Shown here: piece after piece, positions 43,659 through 53,303 of the stretch | How positions within the stretch are numbered: position 1 is the stretch's first letter | How the letters are laid out: each line of letters begins with the position of its first letter | Source: DASUXA01 sp036378155 | GTDB taxonomy: Bacteria > Actinomycetota > Actinomycetes > Mycobacteriales > Micromonosporaceae | DNA length: 64,000 nucleotides | Direction: 5' to 3' | Assembly (NCBI GenBank): GCA_036378155.1 | Contig: DASUXA010000057.1 | Location: 62,001-126,000, forward strand | Program-made: the position numbers and the translations under genes | The notes under the pieces: generated by a model | Seen by the model: the letters and a program-made list of their open reading frames with translations, nothing else | What the model was told of the DNA's origin: nothing | Database searches by the model: none

Positions 43659-43994
43659 CATGCGCCGTCCCGACTGTCCCCGATCATGAGTTCTTGACCG
43701 AACCGGTATCCGCGACCTAGCCTCGAATGACCAGAGGAGAACGTCCCACTACCGCGGGCTTACCGCACAACATAGATCGCATAACAGTACGGCATCACTT
43801 CTCCGCCAACTGGCGGCACATGACCAGCACAAATAGCTCCGTCGGCGCGATCGTCCGACGATGGCGCGGCATACCCGCCGGACCCGGCGTGACGGTGAGG
43901 CTTTCCCTCACCCGAGCGCGGGGCTTCGTGGGTCTCCTCAACCGGATAGCTCATCCCGGCGACACGCCGGATGGTGGCGGGGAAGGAGACGGCC
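43659..43994 (+). other. 336-bp leader region upstream of RNase Y
   Basis: Markedly A/T-richer than its neighbours, especially 43680-43840. It contains short hairpins: CCGCCA-AC-TGGCGG (43803-43816) and GGTGAGG / CCTCACC (43894-43912). An open frame from ATG 43727 crosses it but uses TTA, ATA and AGA codons foreign to this genome, so I do not call it a gene. It probably holds the rny promoter and a structured 5' leader. Confidence 0.45.
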
Positions 43995-45767
43995 ATGGGG
44001 CTGCTCGAGATCGTCCTGACGGTCGTACTCGTGCTCGTCTGCCTGCTTGTCGTCGCCGCTCTCGCCATCGGCGCCCGGATGCTGCGCAGGATCGCCGCCC
44101 CGGCGTCGGATACCGCCTCCACCGGCGCGTTTCTCACCCAGAAGGACCGTGAAGAGCAGACCCTCGAAGCGTTGCGGGTCGCCGCGGACGAGGCGCGCCG
44201 GTCGGTCGAGGAGGCCAGGGCAGCCGCCGCAGCGGCCCGTACCGAAGCCGCCGCCGCCAAAGCCGAGGCGAGCGCCGCGCGCGCCGAAGCCCAGCGGGTA
44301 CTCGACGGCGCCCGAGCCGAATCCGACCTGATCCTCCAGCGCGCACACAAGCAGGCAGAGCAGGACGCCGACCAGGCACGTACCGCCGCGCGCCGCGCCG
44401 GTGAACGGGAGGTCGCCCTGCTCACCGCCGCCGCTCGGGAGCAGTCCGCCGACGCCGAACGCCGCCAGCAGCGCCTCGACGACCGGGAACGACGGCTCGC
44501 CGAGGAAGCCGAGCGGCTCGCCGAACGGGAGCGGCAACTGACCGCCGCGCGAGCCGAACTCCTCGAACGGGAAGCCGCCCTGGCCGAGCGGGAGTCCAGC
44601 CTCGCCGACGCGGCGGAGGAGCGCCGCCGGGAGTTGGAGCGGATCGCCGGGCTGACCGCCGACGCGGCGCGCACCGAGTTGATCGAATCCATCCAGACCC
44701 AGGCGAAGCGGGAAGCCGCGCTGCTGGTCCGGGACATCGAACACGAGGCGAGGGCGACCGCCGAGCAACGTGCCCGGCACATCGTGGTCGACGCGATCCA
44801 GCGGGTCGCCAGCGAACAGACCGCCGAGAGCGTGGTCAGTGTGCTGCACCTGCCCAGCGACGAGATGAAGGGTCGGATCATCGGGCGCGAGGGGCGCAAC
44901 ATCCGGGCGTTCGAGTCGGTCACCGGCGTCAATCTGATCATCGACGACACTCCCGAGGCGGTTCTGCTGTCGTGTTTTGATCCGGTGCGCCGCGAGATCG
45001 GGCGACTGACGTTGGAGAAGTTGGTCCTTGACGGGCGGATCCATCCGCACCGCATCGAGGAGGTGTACGACCAGGCGCAGCACGAGGTGGAACGGCTCTG
45101 CCAGCGGGCTGCCGAGGACGCCCTCGTCGAGGTGGGCATCACCGGGCTGCATCCGGAACTGGTCACGCTGCTCGGTCGACTGCGGTACCGCACCAGCTAC
45201 GGACAGAACGTCCTGAAGCACCTCGTGGAAACCGCGCACATCGCCGGGATCATGGCAGCCGAGCTGCGACTCGACCCGGCGGTGATCAAACGCAGCGCGT
45301 TCCTGCACGACATCGGCAAGGCACTCACCCACGAGGTCGAGGGCAGCCACGCGCTGATCGGCGCGGACCTGGCTCGCAAGTACGGCGAGTCGGACGAGGT
45401 GGTACACGCGATCGAGGCGCACCACAACGAGGTGCCGCCGCAGACCATCACCGCGGTACTGACCCAGGCGTCCGACGCCTGCTCCGGCGGTCGCCCGGGT
45501 GCGCGCCGGGAGAGCCTCGAAGCGTACGTCAAGCGACTGGAACGTATCGAGGAGATCGCCGGCGGCAAGTCGGGCGTCGAGAAGGTCTTCGCGATGCAGG
45601 CAGGTCGGGAGATCCGGGTCATGGTCAAGCCGGAGGACGTCGACGACATCGGAGCCGCGGTGCTCGCCCGCGACGTCGCCAAACAGATCGAGGAGGAGTT
45701 GACCTACCCCGGTCAGATCCGCGTCACCGTGGTCCGCGAGTCCCGCGTCACCGAAATCGCCCGCTGA
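43995..45767 (+). CDS. rny: Ribonuclease Y
   Basis: 590-residue membrane-anchored endoribonuclease that starts mRNA decay. N-terminal TM about 4-27, a long Glu/Ala/Arg coiled coil (about 55-250), a KH domain near 295 (GRIIGREGRNIRAFE), an HD domain near 435 (HDIGKALTHE). ATG 43995 is chosen because AAGGAG lies 6 nt upstream and the product starts directly with the TM. Downstream of recA-recX, a placement seen in several actinobacteria. Confidence 0.95.
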   Translation: MGLLEIVLTVVLVLVCLLVVAALAIGARMLRRIAAPASDTASTGAFLTQKDREEQTLEALRVAADEARRSVEEARAAAAAARTEAAAAKAEASAARAEAQRVLDGARAESDLILQRAHKQAEQDADQARTAARRAGEREVALLTAAAREQSADAERRQQRLDDRERRLAEEAERLAERERQLTAARAELLEREAALAERESSLADAAEERRRELERIAGLTADAARTELIESIQTQAKREAALLVRDIEHEARATAEQRARHIVVDAIQRVASEQTAESVVSVLHLPSDEMKGRIIGREGRNIRAFESVTGVNLIIDDTPEAVLLSCFDPVRREIGRLTLEKLVLDGRIHPHRIEEVYDQAQHEVERLCQRAAEDALVEVGITGLHPELVTLLGRLRYRTSYGQNVLKHLVETAHIAGIMAAELRLDPAVIKRSAFLHDIGKALTHEVEGSHALIGADLARKYGESDEVVHAIEAHHNEVPPQTITAVLTQASDACSGGRPGARRESLEAYVKRLERIEEIAGGKSGVEKVFAMQAGREIRVMVKPEDVDDIGAAVLARDVAKQIEEELTYPGQIRVTVVRESRVTEIAR

Positions 45768-45818
45768 CACCCGATACTTCTGCGCGCGCCGACGCGCCGC
45801 GCAAGGCACCAAGGTCGC

Positions 45819-45873
45819 GGCCGGTGCGGGGCGACGGGATCAAGCCTGATCGCCCAGAGCGCCGCACCCGGCC
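45819..45873. terminator. Terminator candidate between rny and gluD
   Basis: GGCCGGTGCGG (45819-45829) pairs with CCGCACCCGGCC (45862-45873) with one bulge, and an inner GGGCGA/TCGCCC stem overlaps it. Position between converging genes supports termination. Confidence 0.4.
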
Positions 45874-45889
45874 CCGACCCACCACCCAC

Positions 45890-46906
45890 TCACGCCGACG
45901 CGCCCTCGTCGGCGACCGCCGCCGGGGCGACGATGACCGGCTGCGCCTGCCCGGCCCGCCGACCGCGCTCCAGCCGCCGCTGCACGTACACCGCGAGCTT
46001 CGACAGGCTGTAGTTGACCACGATGTAGATCACGCCGACCGTGAAGTACATCTGGATCGGGTTGTTGAGCACCTGTACCGCGAGCTTGGCGGAGTTGAGC
46101 AGGTCCTCGTAGCTGATGATGAAGCCGAGCGAGGTGTCCTTGAGGACCACGACGAGCTGGCTGATCAGGGCGGGCAGCATGATCCGGAACGCCTGGGGCA
46201 GCAGGATCAGCCGGGTGGTCTGGAACGGGGTGAGACCGAGCGAGTCCGCCGCCTCGCGTTGACCGATCGGCAGCCCGGTCATCCCCGAGCGCAGGATCTC
46301 GGCGATCACCACCATGTTGTAGATGGTCAGGCCGATCACCAGGTACCACAGCACGGGCCAGTCGACGCCGAACTCGGGCAGCCCGCGACCGACGAAGAAG
46401 ATCGTGATGACCACCGGCAGTCCCCGGAACACCTCGACGGCGAACCGGGTCACCGCGTTGAGCACCAGGATCAGACCGCGTACCAGCCAGCCGATCGGCG
46501 TGGCGAGGCCGGTGTACCGGCGACGGCGCCACGCCAGCAGTTGGATGCGCAGGACCGCCAGCAGTACCCCGCAGATCAGCGACGCGGAGATGGCCAGGGC
46601 GGCGGCGATCAGCGTGCCCTGGAACCCCTCGCCGAGCCGCTGCCACAGCAGACTGAAGTACTGGTTGGAGGGGTCGATGATCGGACCCCACAGCGTCATG
46701 GAGAACTGGCCGCGATTCGCCAGCGGGCGGATCACCAGCAGCAGGAACAGCGCGACGACGACGATGCCGGCGACGATGCTGGCGATCAGGGTGCGGCGTC
46801 GGGTGCGGGGACCCGGCGCGTCGTACAGCTGGGTGGTGCGCTCGGCGCGCCCGGCGCGGCGCGGCTGCGGCGCCGCCGGAGTGTTCGCGGTTCGTGTCGT
46901 GCTCAC
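45890..46906 (-). CDS. gluD: Glutamate ABC transporter permease GluD
   Basis: 338 residues, HisM-type permease with a disordered N-terminus (~40 residues), a first TM near 40-62 and the main five-helix domain (FQGTLIAAALAISASLICG...). EAA-like motif REAADSLGLTPFQ. GTG 46906 overlaps the gluC stop (GTGA). Homologous in order to the Corynebacterium gluABCD glutamate uptake operon; specificity for glutamate is by that synteny. Confidence 0.85.
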   Translation of the reverse strand: MSTTRTANTPAAPQPRRAGRAERTTQLYDAPGPRTRRRTLIASIVAGIVVVALFLLLVIRPLANRGQFSMTLWGPIIDPSNQYFSLLWQRLGEGFQGTLIAAALAISASLICGVLLAVLRIQLLAWRRRRYTGLATPIGWLVRGLILVLNAVTRFAVEVFRGLPVVITIFFVGRGLPEFGVDWPVLWYLVIGLTIYNMVVIAEILRSGMTGLPIGQREAADSLGLTPFQTTRLILLPQAFRIMLPALISQLVVVLKDTSLGFIISYEDLLNSAKLAVQVLNNPIQMYFTVGVIYIVVNYSLSKLAVYVQRRLERGRRAGQAQPVIVAPAAVADEGASA

Positions 46907-47610
46907 CGGGTCACCGCCCGTCGCCGTTCGAGTTGGTCCAGCAGGATGCCGAGCGGAATCGTGAGGATCAGGTAGCCGATCGAGATGCCGATGAACACCG
47001 GGATGAGCGGCAGCCCGCCGGCTGAGGTCAGCGAGTCGGCGGCCTGGGACAGATCGCCGACCACGCCGAACGAGCCGACCAGGGCAGAGTTCTTGATCAT
47101 CGCGATGATCACGCTGCCCAGCGGCACGATGGCGGCTTTCCACGCCTGCGGCAGGATCACGAACCGCAGGTTCTGTCCGAACGTCAGACCCAGGGCGCGA
47201 GCCGCCTCCGCCTGCCCGCTCGGTACCGCATTGACCCCGCTGCGCAGGGCTTCGCACACGAACGCCCCGGTGTACAGGACCAGTCCGAGGATGGCGAGCC
47301 GGAAGTACGGCAGTTCGATGCCGAGCCGGCTGAACACCTGGGTGAGTCCCGGGATCTTCAGGAAGTTCGCCTCGGAGCCGAGCGCGGGCAGTCCGAACGC
47401 GGTGAAGAACAGCACCACGGCGAGCGGTACGTTGCGGAACACGTTGACGTACGCCGTGCCGACCGCGCGCAGCGGCGGCAGGGGCGAGATACGCAGGATC
47501 GCCATGACGGTACCCACGATCAGCGCCCCCACCGCCGAGAGCAGGCAGATCTGCAGGGTGAGCCAGAACCCGCCGGCGAACACGTCGAACTGGTCGACCA
47601 GGACGTTCAC
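46903..47610 (-). CDS. gluC: Glutamate ABC transporter permease GluC
   Basis: 235 residues, five TMs, EAA motif QAEAARALGLTFGQ near 135-150. GTG 47610 lies 35 bp after gluB. It pairs with GluD to form the membrane channel. Confidence 0.85.
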   Translation of the reverse strand: MNVLVDQFDVFAGGFWLTLQICLLSAVGALIVGTVMAILRISPLPPLRAVGTAYVNVFRNVPLAVVLFFTAFGLPALGSEANFLKIPGLTQVFSRLGIELPYFRLAILGLVLYTGAFVCEALRSGVNAVPSGQAEAARALGLTFGQNLRFVILPQAWKAAIVPLGSVIIAMIKNSALVGSFGVVGDLSQAADSLTSAGGLPLIPVFIGISIGYLILTIPLGILLDQLERRRAVTR

Positions 47611-47645
47611 TCAGGTCTCCTCGTGCTCACTCCGCAGCGCCCTGC

Positions 47646-48530
47646 TCAGTACCGGTCGACCGGCGGGGCCGACGGCGTGGTCGGGTCGTACTTGCCGGCG
47701 GTCGCCTTCCACGCCTTCTCGTACGACCCGTCCTTGGCGAACTTCTCCAGCTGGTCGTTGATCCAGTTGCGGAACACGGTGTCGCCCTTCTTCAGGCCGA
47801 TGCCGTACGGCTCCTGGGTGAACTTCTCGCCGACCAGCTTGAAGTCGTTCGGGCTGTTGGCGACGAACCCGGTCAGGATGACGTTGTCCGTGGTCACGGC
47901 GTCGACCTGCTTGTTCTTCAGGGCGTCGGCGCACTTGGAGTACACGTCGAACAGCACCAGCTGGCTGGCCTTGTCCTTGAGGTACTTCTCGATGTTCGCC
48001 GCCGGTGTGGATCCGGTGACCGAGCAGACCTTCTTGGTGCCGTCGCGCAGCGAGTCGGGCCCGGTGATCGAGTTGTCGTCCTTACGGGTCATGATCTGCT
48101 GACCGGCGATGTAGTACGGTCCGGCGAAGTCGACCCGCTGCTTGCGCGCGGCGTTGATCGTGTACGTCGCGATGACCAGGTCGACCTTGCCCTGTTCGAT
48201 GTACTCCTCGCGGACCTTCGACGGCGACTCGACCCACTGGATCTTGTCCGCCGGGATGCCGAGTTGGGCGGCGATCAGCTTGCCCATCTCGACGTCGAAC
48301 CCCGCGGGCTTGCCGTCCAGCCCCTTGAGACCGAACCCGGGCTGGTCGAACTTCGTGCCGATGACGATCTTCTGGGCCTTGTTCAGCCGGTCCATCGTGG
48401 TACCGGGGGAGAAGGTGACGTTCTGGGCCTGCGGGGTGCTCCCGCCGCCGCTGCTGCCGCCGCCGCAGCCGGCGGCGGCCACCGCGAACGCGGCCACCGC
48501 GGCTACCGCCGCGAAACGCGTCAGTCGCAT
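47646..48530 (-). CDS. gluB: Glutamate-binding lipoprotein GluB
   Basis: 294 residues with lipobox Cys22 (AAAGCG) and SBP_bac_3 motifs (IVIGTKFDQPGFG; GFDVEMGKLIAAQLG; VDLVIATYTINAARK; VCSVTGST). AGGAG lies 6 nt before ATG 48530. It delivers substrate to GluCD. Confidence 0.88.
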   Translation of the reverse strand: MRLTRFAAVAAVAAFAVAAAGCGGGSSGGGSTPQAQNVTFSPGTTMDRLNKAQKIVIGTKFDQPGFGLKGLDGKPAGFDVEMGKLIAAQLGIPADKIQWVESPSKVREEYIEQGKVDLVIATYTINAARKQRVDFAGPYYIAGQQIMTRKDDNSITGPDSLRDGTKKVCSVTGSTPAANIEKYLKDKASQLVLFDVYSKCADALKNKQVDAVTTDNVILTGFVANSPNDFKLVGEKFTQEPYGIGLKKGDTVFRNWINDQLEKFAKDGSYEKAWKATAGKYDPTTPSAPPVDRY

Positions 48531-48583
48531 GTTGTCTCCTGTCGGCGATGATCTGGTTCGGTGCGCGGTCCACCGCGCCGCCG

Positions 48584-49336
48584 TCAATGTGTGAGGATCT
48601 TGGAAAGGAAGTCGCGCGCCCGCTCGCTGCGCGGGTTCGCGAAGAACTCGTCCGGGGTGGCCTGCTCGACGAGTTGCCCGTCGGCCATGAACACCACGCG
48701 GTTCGCCGCGTGCCGGGCGAAGCCCATTTCGTGGCTGACCACCACCATGGTCATCCCGTCGGCGGCGAGCGACGCCATCACGTCGAGCACCTCGCCCACC
48801 ATTTCCGGGTCGAGCGCGCTGGTCGGCTCGTCGAACAGCATCGCCTTGGGCTGCATCGCCAGCGCCCGCGCGATCGCGGCGCGTTGCTGCTGGCCGCCGG
48901 AGAGCTGGGCGGGCAGCTTGTCGGCCTGGTCGGCGATGCCGACCCGGCGCAACAGCGTCATCGCCCGCTCGCGGGCCGCCGAGCGCGACTCGCGGCGAAC
49001 CTTGACCGGGCCCAGCATCACGTTGTCCAGCACGCTCATGTGCGCGAACAGGTTGAACGACTGGAACACCATGCCGACTTCGCTGCGCAGCCGGGCGAGT
49101 GGGCGGCCCTCGTCGGGCAACGGACGCCCGTCGAAGGTGATGGTGCCGGAGTCGATCGGTTCCAGCCGGTTGATGGCGCGGCACAGAGTGGACTTGCCGC
49201 CGCCGGACGGGCCGACCACGACCACCACCTCGCCGCGCTTGACGTGCAGGTTCACGTCGCGCAGGACGTGCAGCGACCCGAACCACTTGTTCACGCCGTC
49301 GAGCACGATGAGCGAATCGTCGTCAGTGGTCGTCAT
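48584..49336 (-). CDS. gluA: Glutamate ABC transporter ATPase GluA
   Basis: 250 residues. Walker A GPSGGGKST, signature LSGGQQQRAAIARAL, Walker B AMLFDEPTSALDPE, switch His VVSHEMGFA. First gene of gluABCD; ATG 49336 gives the expected MTTTDDDSLIVLDGV start. Divergent from miaB across about 260 bp. Confidence 0.9.
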   Translation of the reverse strand: MTTTDDDSLIVLDGVNKWFGSLHVLRDVNLHVKRGEVVVVVGPSGGGKSTLCRAINRLEPIDSGTITFDGRPLPDEGRPLARLRSEVGMVFQSFNLFAHMSVLDNVMLGPVKVRRESRSAARERAMTLLRRVGIADQADKLPAQLSGGQQQRAAIARALAMQPKAMLFDEPTSALDPEMVGEVLDVMASLAADGMTMVVVSHEMGFARHAANRVVFMADGQLVEQATPDEFFANPRSERARDFLSKILTH

Positions 49337-49594
49337 CTCCCGCCTTCCCCCCGGCGTGCCGCACTCGGCGACGCGTGGTCCGAGCCCGACCTCGCGGGCA
49401 CCGGATCGGTCGGTACCCCGATCGATTCGCCGCGCCGCTGTCGCGGGCACTGTATGCACACCGCTGTTTCTGAATGAAACCTTAAGCGGTCACGGACCGG
49501 TAACAGTGTGGGCCGCACCGTGCGTACCGGCGGTGCCCGTCGAGCGGCCGCGCCCGCGGCCCTGGTCGCCGCGGCGGATACCCTTACAGGCGTC

Positions 49595-51085
49595 ATGACT
49601 AACCCAGCCTTCTTCCCGGCACAGCCTCGCACCTACGAGGTGCGCACGTACGGCTGTCAGATGAATGTGCACGACTCGGAGCGAATCAGCGGCCTGTTGG
49701 AGGACGCCGGGTACGTGCGAGCCGAGCAGGGCGACACCCCCGACGTCGTGGTGTTCAACACCTGCGCGGTACGGGAGAACGCGGACAACCGGCTGTACGG
49801 AAACCTCGGGCACCTGCATCCGGTGAAGAAGGGGCACCCCGGCATGCAGATCGCGGTCGGCGGCTGCCTCGCGCAGAAGGACCGCGGCGAGATCGTCAAA
49901 CGGGCGCCCTGGGTCGACGTGGTGTTCGGTACCCACAACATCGGTTCGCTGCCCACCCTGCTGGAGCGGGCCCGGCACAACGCCGAAGCCGAGGTCGAGA
50001 TCCTCGAATCGCTCGAGGTGTTCCCGTCCACCCTGCCGACCCGCCGCGAATCGACGTACGCCGGCTGGGTGTCGATCTCGGTCGGGTGCAACAACACCTG
50101 CACGTTCTGCATCGTGCCGAGCCTGCGCGGCAAGGAGAAGGACCGCCGACCGGGGGAGATCCTCGCCGAGATCGAGGCACTGGTCGCCGAGGGCGTCCTG
50201 GAGGTGACGCTGCTCGGGCAGAACGTCAACTCGTACGGCGTCGAGTTCGGCGACCGGTACGCGTTCGGCAAGCTGCTGCGCGCCTGCGGCGGCATCGACG
50301 GTCTGGAACGGGTGCGATTCACCAGCCCGCACCCGAAGGACTTCACCGACGACGTGATCGCCGCGATGGCGGAGACGCCCAACGTCTGCCACCAACTGCA
50401 CATGCCGTTGCAGTCGGGGTCCGATGCCGTGCTGCGCGCGATGCGCCGCAGCTACCGCGCCGAGAAATACCTGGGCATCATCGCGAAGGTGCGCGAGGCG
50501 ATGCCGGACGCGGCGATCACGACCGACATCATCGTCGGCTTCCCCGGAGAGACCGACGCCGATTTCGAACGCACCCTGGAGGTGGTGCGGGAGGCGCGGT
50601 TCGCCAGCGCCTTCACGTTCCAGTACTCCAAGCGCCCCGGTACCCCGGCCGCCTCGATGGGCGACCAGGTGCCGAAGGAGGTCGTGCAGGAACGGTACGA
50701 CCGGCTGATCGCGACGATCGAGGACATCACCTGGGCGGAGAACCGCCGACTGGTGGGCGAGACGGTCGAGGTACTGGTCGCGGTCGGCGAGGGCCGCAAG
50801 GACGAGCGTACCGGTCGGCTGTCCGGTCGCTCACGCGACGGTCGCCTGGTGCACTTCCACGCCGACGATCCGGCTGCGGTACGCCCCGGCGACATCGTGC
50901 ACACCGTGGTCACGTACGCGGCGCCACACCATCTGAACGCGGACGGTCCGCTGGTCGCCCACCGGCGGACGCGGGCGGGCGACGCCTGGGAGTCGGGTCG
51001 GGTCACCCGTACCCGGGGTGTGCTGCTGGGCCTGCCGGGGGTGGGCGCGCCCGCCCCGGCCGCGTCAACGCCGACCTGCGGCTGA
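49595..51085 (+). CDS. miaB: tRNA methylthiotransferase MiaB
   Basis: 496-residue radical-SAM enzyme that adds 2-methylthio to N6-isopentenyl-A37 of tRNA. N-terminal cluster Cys in YGCQMN, NTCAVRENA and GGCLAQ; the radical SAM triad in CNNTCTFC; a C-terminal TRAM domain (about 385-450), then a tail. ATG 49595 matches the usual start; with no Shine-Dalgarno it may be translated from a leaderless or short-leader mRNA. It works downstream of MiaA (53300) in one modification. Confidence 0.95.
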   Translation: MTNPAFFPAQPRTYEVRTYGCQMNVHDSERISGLLEDAGYVRAEQGDTPDVVVFNTCAVRENADNRLYGNLGHLHPVKKGHPGMQIAVGGCLAQKDRGEIVKRAPWVDVVFGTHNIGSLPTLLERARHNAEAEVEILESLEVFPSTLPTRRESTYAGWVSISVGCNNTCTFCIVPSLRGKEKDRRPGEILAEIEALVAEGVLEVTLLGQNVNSYGVEFGDRYAFGKLLRACGGIDGLERVRFTSPHPKDFTDDVIAAMAETPNVCHQLHMPLQSGSDAVLRAMRRSYRAEKYLGIIAKVREAMPDAAITTDIIVGFPGETDADFERTLEVVREARFASAFTFQYSKRPGTPAASMGDQVPKEVVQERYDRLIATIEDITWAENRRLVGETVEVLVAVGEGRKDERTGRLSGRSRDGRLVHFHADDPAAVRPGDIVHTVVTYAAPHHLNADGPLVAHRRTRAGDAWESGRVTRTRGVLLGLPGVGAPAPAASTPTCG

Positions 51086-51087
51086 GG

Positions 51088-51115
51088 GCCGCCCGCGGCT
51101 GGCGCCGCGGGCGGC
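51088..51115. terminator. Bidirectional terminator after miaB
   Basis: Perfect 12-bp arms GCCGCCCGCGGC (51088-51099) and complement (51104-51115), loop TGGC, between the converging miaB and DUF349 genes. Confidence 0.75.
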
Positions 51116-51120
51116 GAACG

Positions 51121-52329
51121 TCAGCTCGACGCCTCGGCGAGCTGCAGGAACTGCCGCTTCTGGGCGAGCGCCTGCTCGGCGTCGCGGATGCGCCGCGCGT
51201 CGCCGGCCGCCTTGGCGCGCTCGAGCCGCTGCTCAGCCTCGGCTACCTGCTCCCGCATCTGCGCCAGCAACGGGTTCGACTCCGGCGGAGTGCGCCGCCA
51301 CGCGCTGTCCATCGCCTGGCGAACCTTCTCCTCGACCGCGCGCAGCCGCCGGTCGAGGCTGGCCGCCGCGTCGCGCGGTACCCGCCCGGTGTCGTGCCAC
51401 TGGCCCAGCACCTCGCGCAGCTTCGCCTGCGCGGCACGCGGGTCGGCGTCGACGTCGATCGCCTCCGCCTCGGCGAGCAGTGCCTGCCGCCGCTCCAGGT
51501 TGGCGCGCTGCTCGGCGTCGCGCGCCGAGAACACCTCGCTGCGCCGTGTGAAGAACGCGTCCTGAGCCGCTCGGAACCGCTCCCAGAGCTTCTGCTCGAC
51601 CTCCTTCGAGGCGCGCGGCGACGCCTTCCAGTCGGCCATCAGCTCCTTGAGCCGATTGGCGGTGCTGGCCCACTCGGTCGAGTCGGCGAGCGACTCAGCC
51701 TCGGTGACCAGCTCCTCCTTGTGCGCCTGCGCCTGCTTGCGCTGCGCGTCCAGCGACGCGAAGTGGGCGCCCCGGCGGCGGGTGAAGCCGTCGCGAGCGG
51801 CGGCGTACCGCTTCCACAGCTCGCCGTCGGTCTTCTTGTCGACGCCGCGGATCGTCTTCCACTCGTCGAGGATCTCCTTGAACCGGTCGCCGGTCACCTT
51901 CCAGCTCGTCGACTCGGCGGCCAGTTGCTCGGCTTCCTCGACCAGCGCGGTCTTGCGGGCCAGCGCCTCGGCGCGGGCCGCGTCGCGGGCCGCGCGCGCC
52001 TCGTTCGCCTTCTCCTCGGCGGTCACCGCCAGCGCGTCCAGCCGTGCCGCGAGCCCGTCGATGTCGCCCACCACGTGCGCCTCGTCCAGCGTCGACCGCA
52101 GCCGACGGATGCTGGTCAGCGCATGGCCGGCGTCGGCGGCGCCGGACGCCAGTCGCGCCTCGATCACGTCAGCCTCGGTGACCAGGTCGGCGAACCGGCG
52201 CGCGAAGTGGGCCAGGCCCTCCTCCGGGGAGCCGGCCTGCCACGACCCGACCATCCGCTCTCCGCTGGCGGTCTTCACGTACACCGTGCCGTCGGCATCG
52301 ACGCGGCCGAAGGCCGTCCAGTCGTTCAT
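51121..52329 (-). CDS. DUF349 helical repeat protein
   Basis: 402 residues, almost wholly helical, with three or more DUF349 repeats each carrying a W(K)xxG-like pattern (STSWKVTGDRFKEILDEWKTI; STEWASTANRLKELMADWKA; LGQWHDTGRVPRDAAASLDR). An N-terminal ~45 residues form a small beta domain. Conserved in actinobacteria next to miaB-miaA; function unknown. ATG 52329. Confidence 0.85.
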   Translation of the reverse strand: MNDWTAFGRVDADGTVYVKTASGERMVGSWQAGSPEEGLAHFARRFADLVTEADVIEARLASGAADAGHALTSIRRLRSTLDEAHVVGDIDGLAARLDALAVTAEEKANEARAARDAARAEALARKTALVEEAEQLAAESTSWKVTGDRFKEILDEWKTIRGVDKKTDGELWKRYAAARDGFTRRRGAHFASLDAQRKQAQAHKEELVTEAESLADSTEWASTANRLKELMADWKASPRASKEVEQKLWERFRAAQDAFFTRRSEVFSARDAEQRANLERRQALLAEAEAIDVDADPRAAQAKLREVLGQWHDTGRVPRDAAASLDRRLRAVEEKVRQAMDSAWRRTPPESNPLLAQMREQVAEAEQRLERAKAAGDARRIRDAEQALAQKRQFLQLAEASS

Positions 52330-52517
52330 GTGCCCATCCTCGTTCTCCCGCCGCCCCGGAGGAACCCCACGGGGCGGCGCCAGCGCGCCGCTAAACGTTC
52401 TTTCGGCATTGTCACAGGTGCGCCCCGGCCCGCGTCGAGCGCCCAGGGCTCACCGTGACCATACGGTGTCCTGACGCCTGGCGGGGACCCGTCGCAGGGT
52501 GCGGTTACCGTTGACCG

Positions 52518-53303
52518 GTGTCACTCGTCGCCGCCGCGTTCTGCCCTCACCCACCTCTGCTGATACCGGATGTCGCCGGGGCGGCAGCCGACGAGATGAC
52601 CGATGCCCGGCGCGCCTGTGACGAGGCGGTACGCCGTTTGCTGCGCCAGCCTGTGGACGGGCTGCTGCTGATCGGCACGGGTCCGGAGACCGGCTGGCAG
52701 CCCGCCGGGGCACGCGGCACGCTCGCCGGGTTCGGGGTGCCGGTCGAGGCGGCGCTGCCGGCGGTGCCGGCGTCCGGGGCATCGGTCGGCTCGCCGGACG
52801 GCGAGGCGGGGGCGTCGGGCGGCTCGCCGTCCGGCGAGGCGAGTCTGCCGCTCAGCCTGACCATCGGCGCGTGGCTGCTGGCTCGGCAGCCGGGTCACGA
52901 CGCCGTACCGGTCGCCGCGGTGACGGTCGCCGAGGACACGCCGCCGCAGGAGTGCCTGGCGTTCGGGCGCGAACAGTGCGCCGACTGGCGTGACCGGGTC
53001 GCGATGCTGGTCATGGGCGACGGCGCGGCGTGCCATGGGGAGAAGGCTCCGGGGTACGCCGACCCCAGGGCGGAACCGTTCGACGAGGCGGTCGCCCGCG
53101 CGCTCGCCGACGGCGATCCGGACGCGCTGGGCGCCCTCGATCCCACTGTCGCCGCCGAACTGCTCGCCTGCGGTCGCGCGCCGTGGCAGGTGCTCGCCGG
53201 CGCTGCCGAGGGTCGCCGGTGGCGGGGCGACCTGCTGTACCGCGCCGCGCCGTACGGTGTCGGATATCTGATCGCCACCTGGACCTCGGGTGACGCCGGA
53301 TGA
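52518..53303 (+). CDS. LigB-like (class III extradiol dioxygenase family) protein
   Basis: 261 residues beginning MSLVAAAFCPHPPLLIPDV, the conserved N-terminus of the class III extradiol dioxygenase-like family found between miaB and miaA in actinobacteria. The metal-ligand His is present in CPHPP, while the canonical second cluster is weak, so dioxygenase activity is doubtful. A low-complexity insertion near 88-115 contains a duplicated Gly-Ser-Pro-Gly-Glu-Ala segment. GTG 52518; the 3' end overlaps miaA (ATGA). Confidence 0.75.
   Translation: MSLVAAAFCPHPPLLIPDVAGAAADEMTDARRACDEAVRRLLRQPVDGLLLIGTGPETGWQPAGARGTLAGFGVPVEAALPAVPASGASVGSPDGEAGASGGSPSGEASLPLSLTIGAWLLARQPGHDAVPVAAVTVAEDTPPQECLAFGREQCADWRDRVAMLVMGDGAACHGEKAPGYADPRAEPFDEAVARALADGDPDALGALDPTVAAELLACGRAPWQVLAGAAEGRRWRGDLLYRAAPYGVGYLIATWTSGDAG

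Noticed and set aside
43727..44152. 141-codon forward frame upstream of and overlapping rny
   Set aside because: Codons such as TTA, ATA, AGA and GGA are atypical for the genome, no domain is seen, and it runs into the RNase Y coding sequence in another frame.
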